Source: Hyphomicrobiales bacterium
GTDB lineage: Bacteria; Pseudomonadota; Alphaproteobacteria; Rhizobiales; Rhizobiaceae
DNA length: 64,000 bases
NCBI GenBank assembly: GCA_900472675.1
Contig: UCJA01000017.1
Span: forward strand, 43,882-107,881
Direction: 5' to 3'
This document shows positions 43,079 through 51,709 of this stretch, in pieces (position 1 is the stretch's first letter; the number at the start of each line of letters is the position of its first letter). The position numbers and the translations under genes were made by a program. The notes below the pieces were generated by a model. It made no database searches, was not told the origin of the DNA, and saw nothing but the letters and a program-made list of their open reading frames with translations.

Positions 43079-44991
43079 CGGGCGTGGATCGGATCTCGCC
43101 GGATGTCCTCGACCTCGATCTCCAGGATGCGGAGGTGGAGCGACACCTGTCGCGCACCTGGGGTACCAGCCCCGGTTTCTGGGGTGCCATCGCGACCGTC
43201 GACCACAAGGTGATCGCCCGGCGCTACATCGCGACCGCCTTCGTCTTCCTCATCCTCGGCGGGCTGCTGGCGCTCGCCATGCGCCTGCAACTGGCGCGGC
43301 CGGAATCGCGGCTGATAGATCCGGACCGCTACAACCAGATCTTCACCATGCACGGCACGAACATGATGTTCCTCTTTGCCGTGCCGGTCATGGGTGCCAT
43401 GGCGATCTACCTGGTGCCCTTGATGGTGGGCACCAGAAACGTAGCCTTTCCCAGGCTGAATGCCTTTTCCTACTGGATATTCCTGATCGGCGGCAGCCTT
43501 CTGTGGCTGTCGTTCGCGCTCGATGCCGCGCCAGATGTGGGCTGGTTCGCCTATGTGCCGCTGTCGGGACCACAATACAGTCCCGGCAAGCGCACCGACC
43601 TCTGGGCCCAGATGATCACCTTCACAGAAGTCTCGGCGCTTGCCATCGCCATTGAGGTGGTCGTCACGGTATTCAAGCAGCGGGCGCCGGGCATGTCGCT
43701 GGACCGGATACCGGTTCTCGTCTGGGCAATGGTCGTCATGTCCTTCCAGGTCATCATGGCGATGCCCTCGATCATGTTCGCCAGCACGACGCTGATCCTC
43801 GACCGGTTGGTCGGGACCCAGTTCTACAATCCCGCGGAAGGCGGCGATGCGCTGCTCTGGCAGCATCTCTTCTGGTTCTTCGGACACCCGGAGGTCTACA
43901 TTATCTTCCTGCCCGCGGTCGGCATGGTGTCCAGCATGCTGCCGACGTTCGTGGGCCGCCCCATCTTTGGCTACCTCGCCCTGGTGATGGCGCTGATCAC
44001 CACCGGTATTCTGTCGTTCGGCCTCTGGGTCCACCACATGTTCGTGGTCGGCCTGCCCCGGATGGGAGAGAGCTTCTTCACCGCTTCAAGCATGGCAATT
44101 GCCGTGCCGGCAGGCATCCAGATCTTCTGCTGGTTGGCAACGCTCTGGCTGGGGAGGCCCGTCTTCCGGGTGCCACTGCTGTTCATCATCGGCTTCATCG
44201 TCACCTTCGTGATGGGTGGCATGACCGGCGTCATGGTGGCTTCGGTGCCTTTCGACACGCAGGTGCACGACACCTATTTCGTGGTAGCCCATTTCCACTA
44301 TGTGCTCGTGGGCGGGGCTGTCTTTCCGTTGCTTGGCGCGATCTATTACTGGTTCCCGAAGATGACCGGCCGGATGATGAGCGAGACCCTCGGTCGCTGG
44401 GCGTTCGGCCTGATCTTCGTCGGCTTCCACCTCACCTTCTTTCCAATGCATATCCTGGGGCTCCAGGGCATGCCGCGACGGATTTATACCTATCAGCCGG
44501 AACTGCCCTGGAGCGGGCTGAACCTCTTCATTAGCATCAGCTCTCTCATCCTGGCCCTGGGCTTCCTTGTCTTCTTCGTGGATGTCCTTCGCAGCTGGCG
44601 ACACGGTCTGCCGGCGGGCCCAAACCCATGGGGAGCCTCGACCCTGGAATGGGCCACACCGTCGCCACCGCCGCCCTACAACTTTCTGCGGATTCCCGTG
44701 GTGCAGGATCGCAATCCGCTGCGACCCGAGGACAAGGAACTGCCGGTTGCCGCCGGCCTTCGGGTAGACCGGCGCGAGCTTCTGGTCACGAGCGTGGTGG
44801 AGGCCCTACCGGAAGCACGGGAATCCTCGCCGCAGAATTCCATCTGGCCGTTCTGGGCGGCACTTGCCACGTCCTTCATGCTGGTTTGGTCGATCTTCTC
44901 GCCTTGGGCGGTCGTCTGGGGGGCGATCCCGGTTGCCGTTGCGCTGATTGCCTGGTTCTGGCCGAAGGGAACGCCGGAGGACGAAGCATGA
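43075..44991 (+). CDS. coxA: Cytochrome c oxidase subunit I
   Basis: This 638-residue haem-copper oxidase catalytic subunit has MHGTNMMFLFAVPVMGA (haem a ligand), GHPEVYIIFLP (CuB His and cross-linked Tyr), WVHHMFVVG (CuB His pair) and HDTYFVVAHFHYVL (haem ligands). About 12 core helices are followed by an extension with two more hydrophobic segments near 590-635, characteristic of longer caa3-type subunits. It reduces oxygen to water and pumps protons. It overlaps coxB upstream and coxC downstream (ATGA). Confidence 0.95.
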   Translation: MTGVDRISPDVLDLDLQDAEVERHLSRTWGTSPGFWGAIATVDHKVIARRYIATAFVFLILGGLLALAMRLQLARPESRLIDPDRYNQIFTMHGTNMMFLFAVPVMGAMAIYLVPLMVGTRNVAFPRLNAFSYWIFLIGGSLLWLSFALDAAPDVGWFAYVPLSGPQYSPGKRTDLWAQMITFTEVSALAIAIEVVVTVFKQRAPGMSLDRIPVLVWAMVVMSFQVIMAMPSIMFASTTLILDRLVGTQFYNPAEGGDALLWQHLFWFFGHPEVYIIFLPAVGMVSSMLPTFVGRPIFGYLALVMALITTGILSFGLWVHHMFVVGLPRMGESFFTASSMAIAVPAGIQIFCWLATLWLGRPVFRVPLLFIIGFIVTFVMGGMTGVMVASVPFDTQVHDTYFVVAHFHYVLVGGAVFPLLGAIYYWFPKMTGRMMSETLGRWAFGLIFVGFHLTFFPMHILGLQGMPRRIYTYQPELPWSGLNLFISISSLILALGFLVFFVDVLRSWRHGLPAGPNPWGASTLEWATPSPPPPYNFLRIPVVQDRNPLRPEDKELPVAAGLRVDRRELLVTSVVEALPEARESSPQNSIWPFWAALATSFMLVWSIFSPWAVVWGAIPVAVALIAWFWPKGTPEDEA

Positions 44992-45590
44992 AAAGCCGGA
45001 TCGTCCTCGACGTTTCCAAGCTGCCACTGCACGGCATGGGCAATGCCAGCCTGACCTGGTGGGGCACCTGCGCTTTTATGCTGATCGAGGGTTCGGGATT
45101 TGCACTTGCGATCGCGGTGTACTTCTACCTGATGAGCATGGCACCAGAATGGCCCATCAACGCCCCGGCACCCGACCTATGGGCCGGGACATGGCTGACG
45201 ATCCTCCTGGTGGCGAGCGTCATCCCGAACATCCTGGTATCGAGCTGGGCAGGCAAGAGCGATCTGAGAAAGGTGCGGATCGGCCTAGTGGTGATGTCGC
45301 TGATGGGCATCCTGCCACTGGCACTTCGCATCTTCGAATTTCCAGCGCTGCATATCCTCTGGGACCAGAATGCCTATGGCTCGATCACTTGGGTGCTGCT
45401 CGGCCTGCACACCACGCATATCCTGACGGACCTGATCGATACGCTGGTGCTTGCGTGTCTGATGTTCTCCAAGCATGCGGATAACCCACGCCGCTATGGT
45501 GACGTGGAGGACAACGCACTGTACTGGAACTTCGTGGTCGTCGCCTGGCTGCCGATCTATGCCTGCATCTACTGGGTGCCGCGGCTGTGA
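44988..45590 (+). CDS. coxC: Cytochrome c oxidase subunit III
   Basis: This 200-residue protein has five membrane segments and the subunit III end LLGLHTTHILTDLIDTLVLA and DNALYWNFVVVAWLPIYACI. The ATG overlaps the coxA stop. It is shorter than the seven-helix form, as usual in caa3 clusters where the first two helices are moved to subunit I. It stabilises the oxidase. Confidence 0.9.
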   Translation: MKSRIVLDVSKLPLHGMGNASLTWWGTCAFMLIEGSGFALAIAVYFYLMSMAPEWPINAPAPDLWAGTWLTILLVASVIPNILVSSWAGKSDLRKVRIGLVVMSLMGILPLALRIFEFPALHILWDQNAYGSITWVLLGLHTTHILTDLIDTLVLACLMFSKHADNPRRYGDVEDNALYWNFVVVAWLPIYACIYWVPRL

Positions 45591-45898
45591 ACGCTAAGAC
45601 AGCCAAATATGCCGGTCTCGTGCTTCCGCCCTGCGCCTGGGCGCTGAACACCCAACTCGGACAGGTCCTCCCTTACGTCGATTGTCGGGGAGAGAGCTGG
45701 CTGGCTGCAGCCGCAAGCCTCGCTTGTACGGCGGTGGCCGCGGCGGGCACCGTCCTCATCCTCCTCGTCTGGCAAGCAGGCCGCTCACGTACCGGCCTCT
45801 TCATCAGCCTAATCGGATGCCTCTCCGGCGCTGCCTTCGCCTTTGCCATCTTGCAGCAGGCGGCTGCGGCCATCGTCATCAGCGCCTGCGAGCATTGA
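45587..45898 (+). CDS. Small membrane protein of the oxidase cluster
   Basis: This 103-residue protein has about three hydrophobic segments (10-30, 38-60, 70-98). It starts with GTG overlapping the coxC stop. It is probably an accessory or assembly protein of the oxidase, judged from position. The family is not recognised. Confidence 0.7.
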   Translation: MNAKTAKYAGLVLPPCAWALNTQLGQVLPYVDCRGESWLAAAASLACTAVAAAGTVLILLVWQAGRSRTGLFISLIGCLSGAAFAFAILQQAAAAIVISACEH

Positions 45899-45912
45899 AG
45901 GGAGGTCGATCC

Positions 45913-46329
45913 GTGTTCCCCGCCAACCCACATCGACTGCTTGCCTGGCTCATTGCCGGCACCCTGATTGTCGGACTGCCGCTGGTGGGAACGATCACGG
46001 ATCGCCTCCGGACCCGGATGCAGAGGGCTGAGGTGGCCGAGGCGCTGACCGGTGGTGATGCGGCGCTCGCCCCGCCGATTTTCCGACGATATGGCTGCGT
46101 CGGCTGCCATACCGTCCCGGGTATTCCGGGCGCGGACGGCAAGGTTGGTGGGGCCTTGTCCGGGCTTCGCGAACAGGTCTACATCGGAGGCGTGCTCAAC
46201 AACACGCCGGACAATCTGGTGCAGTGGATAGTCTCGCCGCGCCGTTTCTCGCCGAAGACAGCCATGCCGGCGACCGGTATCAGTGAGGGGGAGGCGAGGC
46301 ATCTTGCCGCCTACCTCTACCGTGATTGA
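45913..46329 (+). CDS. Membrane-anchored monohaem cytochrome c
   Basis: This 138-residue protein has an N-terminal anchor (LLAWLIAGTLIVGLPLVG), then one haem site in RRYGCVGCHTVPGIPG and an axial Met in KTAMPATGI. GGGAGG precedes the GTG start at 45913. It is the last gene of the oxidase operon and probably an electron carrier for it. Confidence 0.85.
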   Translation: MFPANPHRLLAWLIAGTLIVGLPLVGTITDRLRTRMQRAEVAEALTGGDAALAPPIFRRYGCVGCHTVPGIPGADGKVGGALSGLREQVYIGGVLNNTPDNLVQWIVSPRRFSPKTAMPATGISEGEARHLAAYLYRD

Positions 46330-46348
46330 TGGCTTTGCGAGACGAGCT

Positions 46349-47299
46349 TCAGGGCTGCGGGGTGAGGCGTGGCGGCAGCGACTTGATGTAGCGTGCGATC
46401 GCCTCTCGGTCGCTGCGCGGCAGTTGCGAGGTGTTCGTCACCACATCGCTCATTGTGGATCCAACCCGCCCGTGCACGGGCGTCTCTCCGGTTTCCAGCA
46501 TCCGAACGATGTCGCTCTCGCTCCACTCGCCAATCCGTGTCGGTGTGATGTTGGGAACAAAGCCCGTCCCTTCCGGGTCAATGCCGCCTGCGAAGCGGGT
46601 CTCTGGCTTGATTGCCCCCAGCAGGTTCCGGCTGGAATGGCAATCTGCGCAATGGCCAAGCGTCTCGACCAGATAGCCGCCACGATCATGGATCAGATCG
46701 CCAGTCAGGACCGCTTCCGACCTGCCTTGCCGGAAGAACAGCACTTTCCAGAAAGCGATTGCCGGCCGGAATCGGAAGAGAAGCGGCAGATCATGGGGCG
46801 GGGCGCGCCCCGCTACGGGTGGCAGCGTCTTCAGATAGGCATAGAGATCGGCGATATCCTCGTGGCGGATCCCGGTGTAGCTCGGGTAGGGGAAGGCCGG
46901 ATAGTAGTGCCGTCCGGTGGGAGAGAGACCGCCGACGAGTGCATTGGCCAAATCGGCGGCAGACCAGGAGCCAATACCGTCTGTCGGGTCAGGCGAGATG
47001 TTCGGTACGCTGAACATGCCGAAGGGCGAGGCCAGTGCCAGTCCTCCACCGAGCTTCAGCCGGTCGGGCTGTCCCGGCCGGGCATGACATGAGGCGCAGT
47101 CTCCGGCCGCAAATATGATCGCTCCGCGCGCCGCATCGCCGCCGTTGAAGCTTGCGTCGTCGTGATGGAAAGGTGCCCGGCCCTCAGCAAAGATCACGAT
47201 GCCGGCGATCATGCAGGCGAGGACAAGCAGCGCCAGCAGGCCTGCCATCGCTCGCATACGCACGGAAGATGCTCTGGCCGGAGGATGATGGGTTGTCAT
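46349..47299 (-). CDS. Di-haem cytochrome c
   Basis: This 316-residue protein has an N-terminal membrane anchor (about 15-38) and two cytochrome c domains: AAGDCASCHARPGQPD and GHCADCHSSRNLLGA. GGGLALASPFGMFSVPNISP is the typical region after the first haem in alcohol/gluconate-dehydrogenase cytochrome subunits, though a third haem is missing. It is convergent with the oxidase operon (19 bases apart) and follows two tiny genes in its own direction. It could feed electrons from a dehydrogenase into the oxidase. Confidence 0.88.
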   Translation of the reverse strand: MTTHHPPARASSVRMRAMAGLLALLVLACMIAGIVIFAEGRAPFHHDDASFNGGDAARGAIIFAAGDCASCHARPGQPDRLKLGGGLALASPFGMFSVPNISPDPTDGIGSWSAADLANALVGGLSPTGRHYYPAFPYPSYTGIRHEDIADLYAYLKTLPPVAGRAPPHDLPLLFRFRPAIAFWKVLFFRQGRSEAVLTGDLIHDRGGYLVETLGHCADCHSSRNLLGAIKPETRFAGGIDPEGTGFVPNITPTRIGEWSESDIVRMLETGETPVHGRVGSTMSDVVTNTSQLPRSDREAIARYIKSLPPRLTPQP

Positions 47300-47304
47300 T
47301 GCGG

Positions 47305-47439
47305 TTATACCTGGACCCGCCCGATGTCGACTGGGTCGTCGGCAGCAAAGATCGGGACGTCTCCAGGGGGCAAGGCCGTCTTCATCACCCTCGGGTCGTT
47401 CTGCGGCCGGCCATTCCTGATCTCTGCAGCGTTGGACAT
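47305..47439 (-). CDS. 44-residue protein upstream of the di-haem cytochrome
   Basis: The reverse strand encodes MSNAAEIRNGRPQNDPRVMK followed by TALPPGDVPIFAADDPVDIG and RVQV. AGGAAG lies 9 bases before the ATG. The stop is 5 bases before the cytochrome c start, so the two are probably co-translated. The sequence has no membrane segment and is not recognised. Confidence 0.5.
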   Translation of the reverse strand: MSNAAEIRNGRPQNDPRVMKTALPPGDVPIFAADDPVDIGRVQV

Positions 47440-47543
47440 TTCGTCATCTTCCTGGCGGCCCGTCGGGTCCCAACTTGCCTGAACGACGGGCTAAGTTTCT
47501 ATCCGTAAGAGAGAAAAGCCAGGAGCAAGGAGTCGGCCTCGGA

Positions 47544-47645
47544 CTAACTCCCAAAATACACGCCGGCGGCGACGATGACCCCTAGCGCCATAATGATCCC
47601 GACGTAGAGGAAGATTCCGCCGTTCCTGCTGTTTGGATCCGCCAT
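47544..47645 (-). CDS. 33-residue single-membrane-segment protein
   Basis: The reverse strand encodes MADPNSRNGGIFLYVGIIMA followed by LGVIVAAGVYFGS. AGAGGACATC precedes the ATG. One hydrophobic helix (about 11-31) resembles the tiny subunits found in haem-copper oxidases. It is in line with the 44-residue and cytochrome genes, so the three probably form an operon. Confidence 0.55.
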   Translation of the reverse strand: MADPNSRNGGIFLYVGIIMALGVIVAAGVYFGS

Positions 47646-47879
47646 GATGTCCTCTTCTGTTAGGTGATACGCCAACTGGCTGACGATCTGATAGTTTCAC
47701 GGCCTATCGCCACGGCGGCTGGTCTTTTCTGTTCAGCTGGCATGCTCGCGGCACTGTATAGAGCCGAAGGGTTTTGCGAAGTTGGTATAGCGTATCAAAA
47801 TCGCGGCCTTTCCTCTTTGAGCCGGTGCACTCGAGGCAGAGGAGAGGCTAGGACAAGCCCCGGTTCCTCGACCAGTTCT

Positions 47880-48212
47880 GGCTTTTGAACGCATCGAAAC
47901 CGGCCCAGTCGATCATGATGACCGGAAGCAGCGACGTAGCAATGGTTGTCAACGCGATGAAGGCAGGTGCATCCAATTTGATCGAAAGGCCGATCAAGTA
48001 CGCCGAACTTCTGGAGAGCTTAGAGCGGTCGCTGGAGCGCTCCCGGGACGAGTGCAGGCGCGCCAGCTGGTAAAAGGATTTCAGCCAACCTGATCGCTTC
48101 GCTGACCCTCACGTAGAAGGAGATCATTTAACAAGTTCTTGAAGGCCGTCCCAGCAAGAACACTGCGACGGATCTCGGCATCAGCCAGCGCACGGTTAAG
48201 ATAACGGGCCGC
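47880..48212 (+). pseudogene. FixJ/NarL-type response regulator, decayed
   Basis: The forward strand retains part of a receiver (QSIMMTGSSDVAMVVNAMKA followed by GASNLIERPIKYAELLESLE) and then a LuxR-type HTH read as SLTLT-stop-KEII-stop-QVLEGRPSKNTATDLGISQR and TVKI. Stop codons interrupt the linker and HTH, and the acceptor-Asp region is missing. This matches a FixJ-family regulator in advanced decay. The sequence before it (47646-47880) has no clear gene. Confidence 0.65.
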
Positions 48213-48439
48213 TATCATGCCATGCCACTGAAGAAGAATGTGGCGATGATGCCGAGCCCTGCGCCTGCCCAGTCACCGAACCCGTGATTTCAGTGAGGAT
48301 CTGGAAGGGATCTGGGATGTGCAGGTGCGTCGCGTCTACAATCCGACGGCTGCCGGCGAAATTCGAAATTCTGATGCGGCGAAGTCGAGAAAAATGGAGC
48401 GTAGTTGGAACCTGAGTGCGAATGTCCTGTTCGAACAGC

Positions 48440-48460
48440 GGATACTCCATAGCAGTATCC
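48440..48460. promoter_or_regulatory. Perfect inverted repeat upstream of the catalase gene: candidate CsoR-family operator
   Basis: GGATACT-CCATAGC-AGTATCC is a perfect 7+7 repeat 41 bases before the manganese catalase ATG. The GATAC/GTATC arms around a short centre resemble operators of CsoR/RcnR/FrmR regulators, and such a regulator is encoded just downstream of the catalase. The link is inferred from position and shape. Confidence 0.5.
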
Positions 48461-48501
48461 GTATTTTCAAGAGAGATGTTCAACGAACCAGGAGAATCAT
48501 G

Positions 48502-49353
48502 ATGTTCAGCTTCGATAAGCGTCTTCAGTATCCGGTCAAGGTCGAGTCGCCGGACCCGATTTTCGCACGCATGCTGCAGCAGGCGATCGGCGGCGTGGAA
48601 GGCGAAATCCGCGTTTGCATGCAGTACTTCTTCCAGGCCTGGGGTGCCCGCGGCCCGACCACCAAGTACCGCGACATGCTGCTCAACACGGCGACGGAGG
48701 AAATCGGCCACATCGAGATGCTGGCGACCGCCGTTGCGCTCAACCTCGAGACTGCGCCGGCAAGCCTGCAGGAGCAGGGTGCCAAGGATAAGATCGTCGG
48801 CGCCGTCATGGGTGGCGAGAACCCGCGCCACACGATCGAGGGCATGCTGCATCGTCACGTCCTATCTACCGGCATGGCCGCTTTCCCCGGCAATGCGGAA
48901 GGCGTTCCCTTCGACATGTCGCATATCTATGCGAGCGGCAATCTGGCCGCCGACATGTATTGCAACGTGGCTGCTGAAAGCACCGGCCGGGTGCTCGCCG
49001 TGCGCCTCTACAATGCCGCGCATGATGCCGGCATGAAGGACATGCTGCACTTCATGATCGCCCGCGACACGATGCACCAGCAGCAGTGGCTGGCCGTTAT
49101 CGAAGAACTCGGCGGCAATGCAGCCCTTCCTATTCCCAACAGCTTCCCGCAGGAACAGGAAAACCAGCAGCACAACTACGATTTCTTCGCCACCGCCTCG
49201 GATGGATCTGTTCCGCCGCCGGCACGCTGGAACGAAGGCCCGTCGATGGACGGCAAGGGCCAGTTCACCGTCTTCCCGAACGTGCCGATGGGCGAAGAGC
49301 CGGTGCTTGGCCCGGCACGTCCCGACAGCGGCGCCCAGCTCGAGCAGATGTAA
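48502..49353 (+). CDS. Manganese catalase (KatN family)
   Basis: This 283-residue di-manganese enzyme decomposes hydrogen peroxide. The four-helix ferritin-like core carries the metal ligands in GGVEGEIRVCMQYFFQAW, TATEEIGHIEMLATAV, NVAAESTGRVLAVRLY and MLHFMIARDTMHQQQWL. ATG 48502 is preferred: GGAG lies 7 bases upstream (an ATG at 48499 is also possible), and the longer frame lacks family features. A hairpin terminator follows. It is placed with a CsoR-family regulator and downstream of a candidate operator. Confidence 0.9.
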   Translation: MFSFDKRLQYPVKVESPDPIFARMLQQAIGGVEGEIRVCMQYFFQAWGARGPTTKYRDMLLNTATEEIGHIEMLATAVALNLETAPASLQEQGAKDKIVGAVMGGENPRHTIEGMLHRHVLSTGMAAFPGNAEGVPFDMSHIYASGNLAADMYCNVAAESTGRVLAVRLYNAAHDAGMKDMLHFMIARDTMHQQQWLAVIEELGGNAALPIPNSFPQEQENQQHNYDFFATASDGSVPPPARWNEGPSMDGKGQFTVFPNVPMGEEPVLGPARPDSGAQLEQM

Positions 49354-49364
49354 GATTGACGGTG

Positions 49365-49386
49365 GGCCCCAAGGCAAGTTGGGGCC
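49365..49386 (+). terminator. Hairpin terminator after the manganese catalase gene
   Basis: GGCCCCAA-GGCAAG-TTGGGGCC is a perfect 8-base stem 12 bases after the stop, followed by a T-rich stretch a few bases later. Confidence 0.7.
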
Positions 49387-49491
49387 TGCCGCTTCTTTAG
49401 CGAAACCGTTGAAAGCTTTCGCTTCCCTTCGCCACCAAGTTCCTTCACCCTGTGCCGCCCTCACACAATCCGGCAGGCAAGACAGCAGCAG

Positions 49492-49806
49492 ATGGATTCC
49501 CATGTAAAAGACGACCGTATCGAACTGCGGCGTACCGATGACGAGAAGAAGCCGCTGATCCAGCGGCTGAACAGGATCGAGGGCCAGGTGCGCGGCTTGA
49601 AAACCATGATCGAGGACGATCGCTACTGTCTGGACGAGGTGCAGCAGATCAGCGCCATCCACGCGGCACTGCGCGAAGTGGCGCTTCTGGTCATCTCCCA
49701 GCACGTGGAGCAGGGGCTGCAGGTAGCAGCCGACCCGGAACACCGCGACCTTGCCATGGGCGACATCACCCAGTTGTTGCGCAGCGCGATGCGGATGGGG
49801 GAGTAG
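49492..49806 (+). CDS. CsoR/FrmR-family repressor (DUF156)
   Basis: This 104-residue all-helical regulator has RLNRIEGQVRGLKTMIEDDR, the Cys in YCLDEVQQISAIHAALRE, and then VISQHVEQGLQV. In copper-sensing CsoR the ligands are Cys, His and a second Cys; here Cys and His are in place but the second Cys position appears to be Gly. It may therefore sense a different metal or a reactive aldehyde/oxidant. The gene is downstream of a manganese catalase that has a palindrome before it. Confidence 0.85.
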   Translation: MDSHVKDDRIELRRTDDEKKPLIQRLNRIEGQVRGLKTMIEDDRYCLDEVQQISAIHAALREVALLVISQHVEQGLQVAADPEHRDLAMGDITQLLRSAMRMGE

Positions 49807-50854
49807 GGAACTCGCGGTCTGTCAGCTATAGGGGCCGTCGTGGTGCGCGGCGTAAGATAGGCAACCACTTTCTCGAGATACATCAATCCAGAGGCTATTT
49901 CCTGTTGGTGCTCGCTGCAGCGAGCCGGTTCCAGGATCTTATTTGGCGCCCGACGATACAGTTGTTGGTACTGCACACAAAGGTAACCACTGTAGCATTA
50001 CTGAAGCCGGTTCAGACTGCACGACGTTTATCAGCGTGAAGCCAAGAGAAGATCTCTCAAATCAAGGCCGATAGCCCACGCCTCGAAAGAGGCTTCAGCA
50101 GTGGGAGTCGCTTAGATGATAAGACCAGTTGCGTGGATTGCGATCACCATAGTCGACAGCCCTGGAGAATTCGCTCGAAGCTAACTTGTTCAACCTCGCG
50201 TGACAACAATGGCGTTGCCGCCGGATTTGTGTGTTCGTGACTGTCTACCCTTGCACCTGGTTGGGAGACTAGATTCAAAAGATTAGCGGAAAACGACTTC
50301 TGGGCAAAGCGAGGTTGAATATGGAGACGGTTAGCAATCGTAGCCGAGATACCATCACGTTGATCGGGTGATCGACAGCTTCTTCCAGCGGCAGATCAAG
50401 TGATCGGGGCAGTACGCTGATCTGTTCAGCAACGGACTGCCTGAGGTGCTTGTCCAAAGTTGCTGCTTCTTCCAGTGGTAGTGCAGCTGCTTATACTCGT
50501 GGTGCACATGGCCGGCTAACGCGGCTGCTTATGGTGCTTTCGGAACTACGTGGGTGGCTTACCATCGGTTGAGGCAGGACGGATAAAACAGGCGGGTGCC
50601 AGATGGCGTTGAATGAAAGCGTAGAAACGGCTCTGTTTGATATTGGCGGTAATGCTTCGGAACGGTGATGGTGAATAGTGACCGTTGAAAAGCAGCTGTT
50701 TGGCCGCTCCAGATGGCTGGCGCGTATCAAACTCGTTCTTACAGTTATCCAACTATTCCCATATCGCTTTCTTCGATAGCACACCGGTCAAACGTCAACC
50801 GACTTGGCCTCTCCGTTTGGATCATGCTACCACACGTCGACTACGAGGGGAAAA
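49807..50854. other. Long region without a recognisable gene (about 1 kb)
   Basis: Frames are short and overlapping. One reverse frame (50275-50457, 60 codons, MDKHLRQSVAEQISVLPRSL) looks protein-like but has no clear ribosome binding site. No repeat, RNA gene or IS end is obvious. The composition is lower in GC than the flanks, consistent with decayed sequence. Confidence 0.5.
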
Positions 50855-51664
50855 ATGAAACGGAAGCTGGTCGCAGTTGCGGTTGCGGCACTCGTGCCGG
50901 TCGTTGCGCTGCTTGCATATAGTGAGGTCGCAACGCGCTATCAGCGCAACCAGGAAGTGCGAGCAGCCGCCGCTCAGGCAGCTAGGCAGGCCGCCTCTGA
51001 GGTAGAACGTATCATCGAGGGGCTTCATAGCCTGCTGATTGCGCTCAGCTCGATGCCGGCCATACAAAATCTTGACGCTTCCTTGTGTTCCGAATCGTTG
51101 ACTGCGGTCGCCTCCAAAGTCCCAAACATACGCACGATCTTCGTCGTAAACCCGCAAGGACAGTCTGTCTGCGCGAGCATGCCGACCTCCGAACTGGACT
51201 TCGCCGATCGCAACTACTTCAGACGGGCCATGGAGACGAAGGACTTCGTCGTCGGCACCTACACGAATAGCAGGATTTCAGACGCCTCAATCCTTCCCAT
51301 AGCCTTGCCCGTCATGGAGGGAGATGTCGTCAAGGCCGTCGTTGTGACAGGCGTCCGGCTTGACTGGCTGCAGATGCGGATCACAGAACGGGGTTCCGGC
51401 ACCATCAAGACCCTTAACCTGAACGTCAAGGCGACCATCCGCGCCGTCGAGAGCACCTCCGAAAAGGGCCCTGACTACCGCATCCTCGCCGGCGCTACGG
51501 TCGAATTCGGCGCAGCCTGGAAGAAAACCTCGAACGAAGGCCGCGACTATCTCTCGGTCAAGCTCGACCACCCGAGCTTCCCGGCCCCGATCTACGCAAC
51601 GCTAATCGAGGTCGAAGGCGAGGAAGGCCTCTCCCTCATCTGGTCCCGGTCGAACCGGGACTGA
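50855..51664 (+). CDS. Fusion of a Cache-type sensor domain to a DUF736 domain
   Basis: This 269-residue protein starts MKRKLVAVAVAALVPVVALL (TM1) and continues as a near copy of the sensor domain of the HWE kinase at 35719 up to RLDWLQMRITERG (about residue 181). It then switches, in frame, to SGTIKTLNLNVKATIRAVES and the rest of a DUF736 protein, ending LSLIWSRSNRD. DUF736 proteins are small, common on rhizobial plasmids, and of unknown function. GAGGGGAAAA precedes the ATG. The second membrane helix and kinase core are missing, so the DUF736 part would lie in the periplasm. Confidence 0.8.
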   Translation: MKRKLVAVAVAALVPVVALLAYSEVATRYQRNQEVRAAAAQAARQAASEVERIIEGLHSLLIALSSMPAIQNLDASLCSESLTAVASKVPNIRTIFVVNPQGQSVCASMPTSELDFADRNYFRRAMETKDFVVGTYTNSRISDASILPIALPVMEGDVVKAVVVTGVRLDWLQMRITERGSGTIKTLNLNVKATIRAVESTSEKGPDYRILAGATVEFGAAWKKTSNEGRDYLSVKLDHPSFPAPIYATLIEVEGEEGLSLIWSRSNRD

Positions 51665-51673
51665 GACTAGATG

Positions 51674-51693
51674 CCCCGCCTGCCAAGGCGGGG
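51674..51693. terminator. Hairpin between convergent genes
   Basis: CCCCGCC-TGCCAA-GGCGGGG is a perfect 7-base stem between the fusion gene and the convergent HU gene. It lacks a T run but could act in both directions. Confidence 0.6.
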
Positions 51694-51709
51694 CTCTCCG
51701 CTACCGGGA

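Noticed and set aside
43057..44037. A 326-codon reverse frame inside coxB/coxA
   Set aside because: Antisense of conserved oxidase genes; composition (Arg/Glu/His-rich) is typical of a shadow frame.
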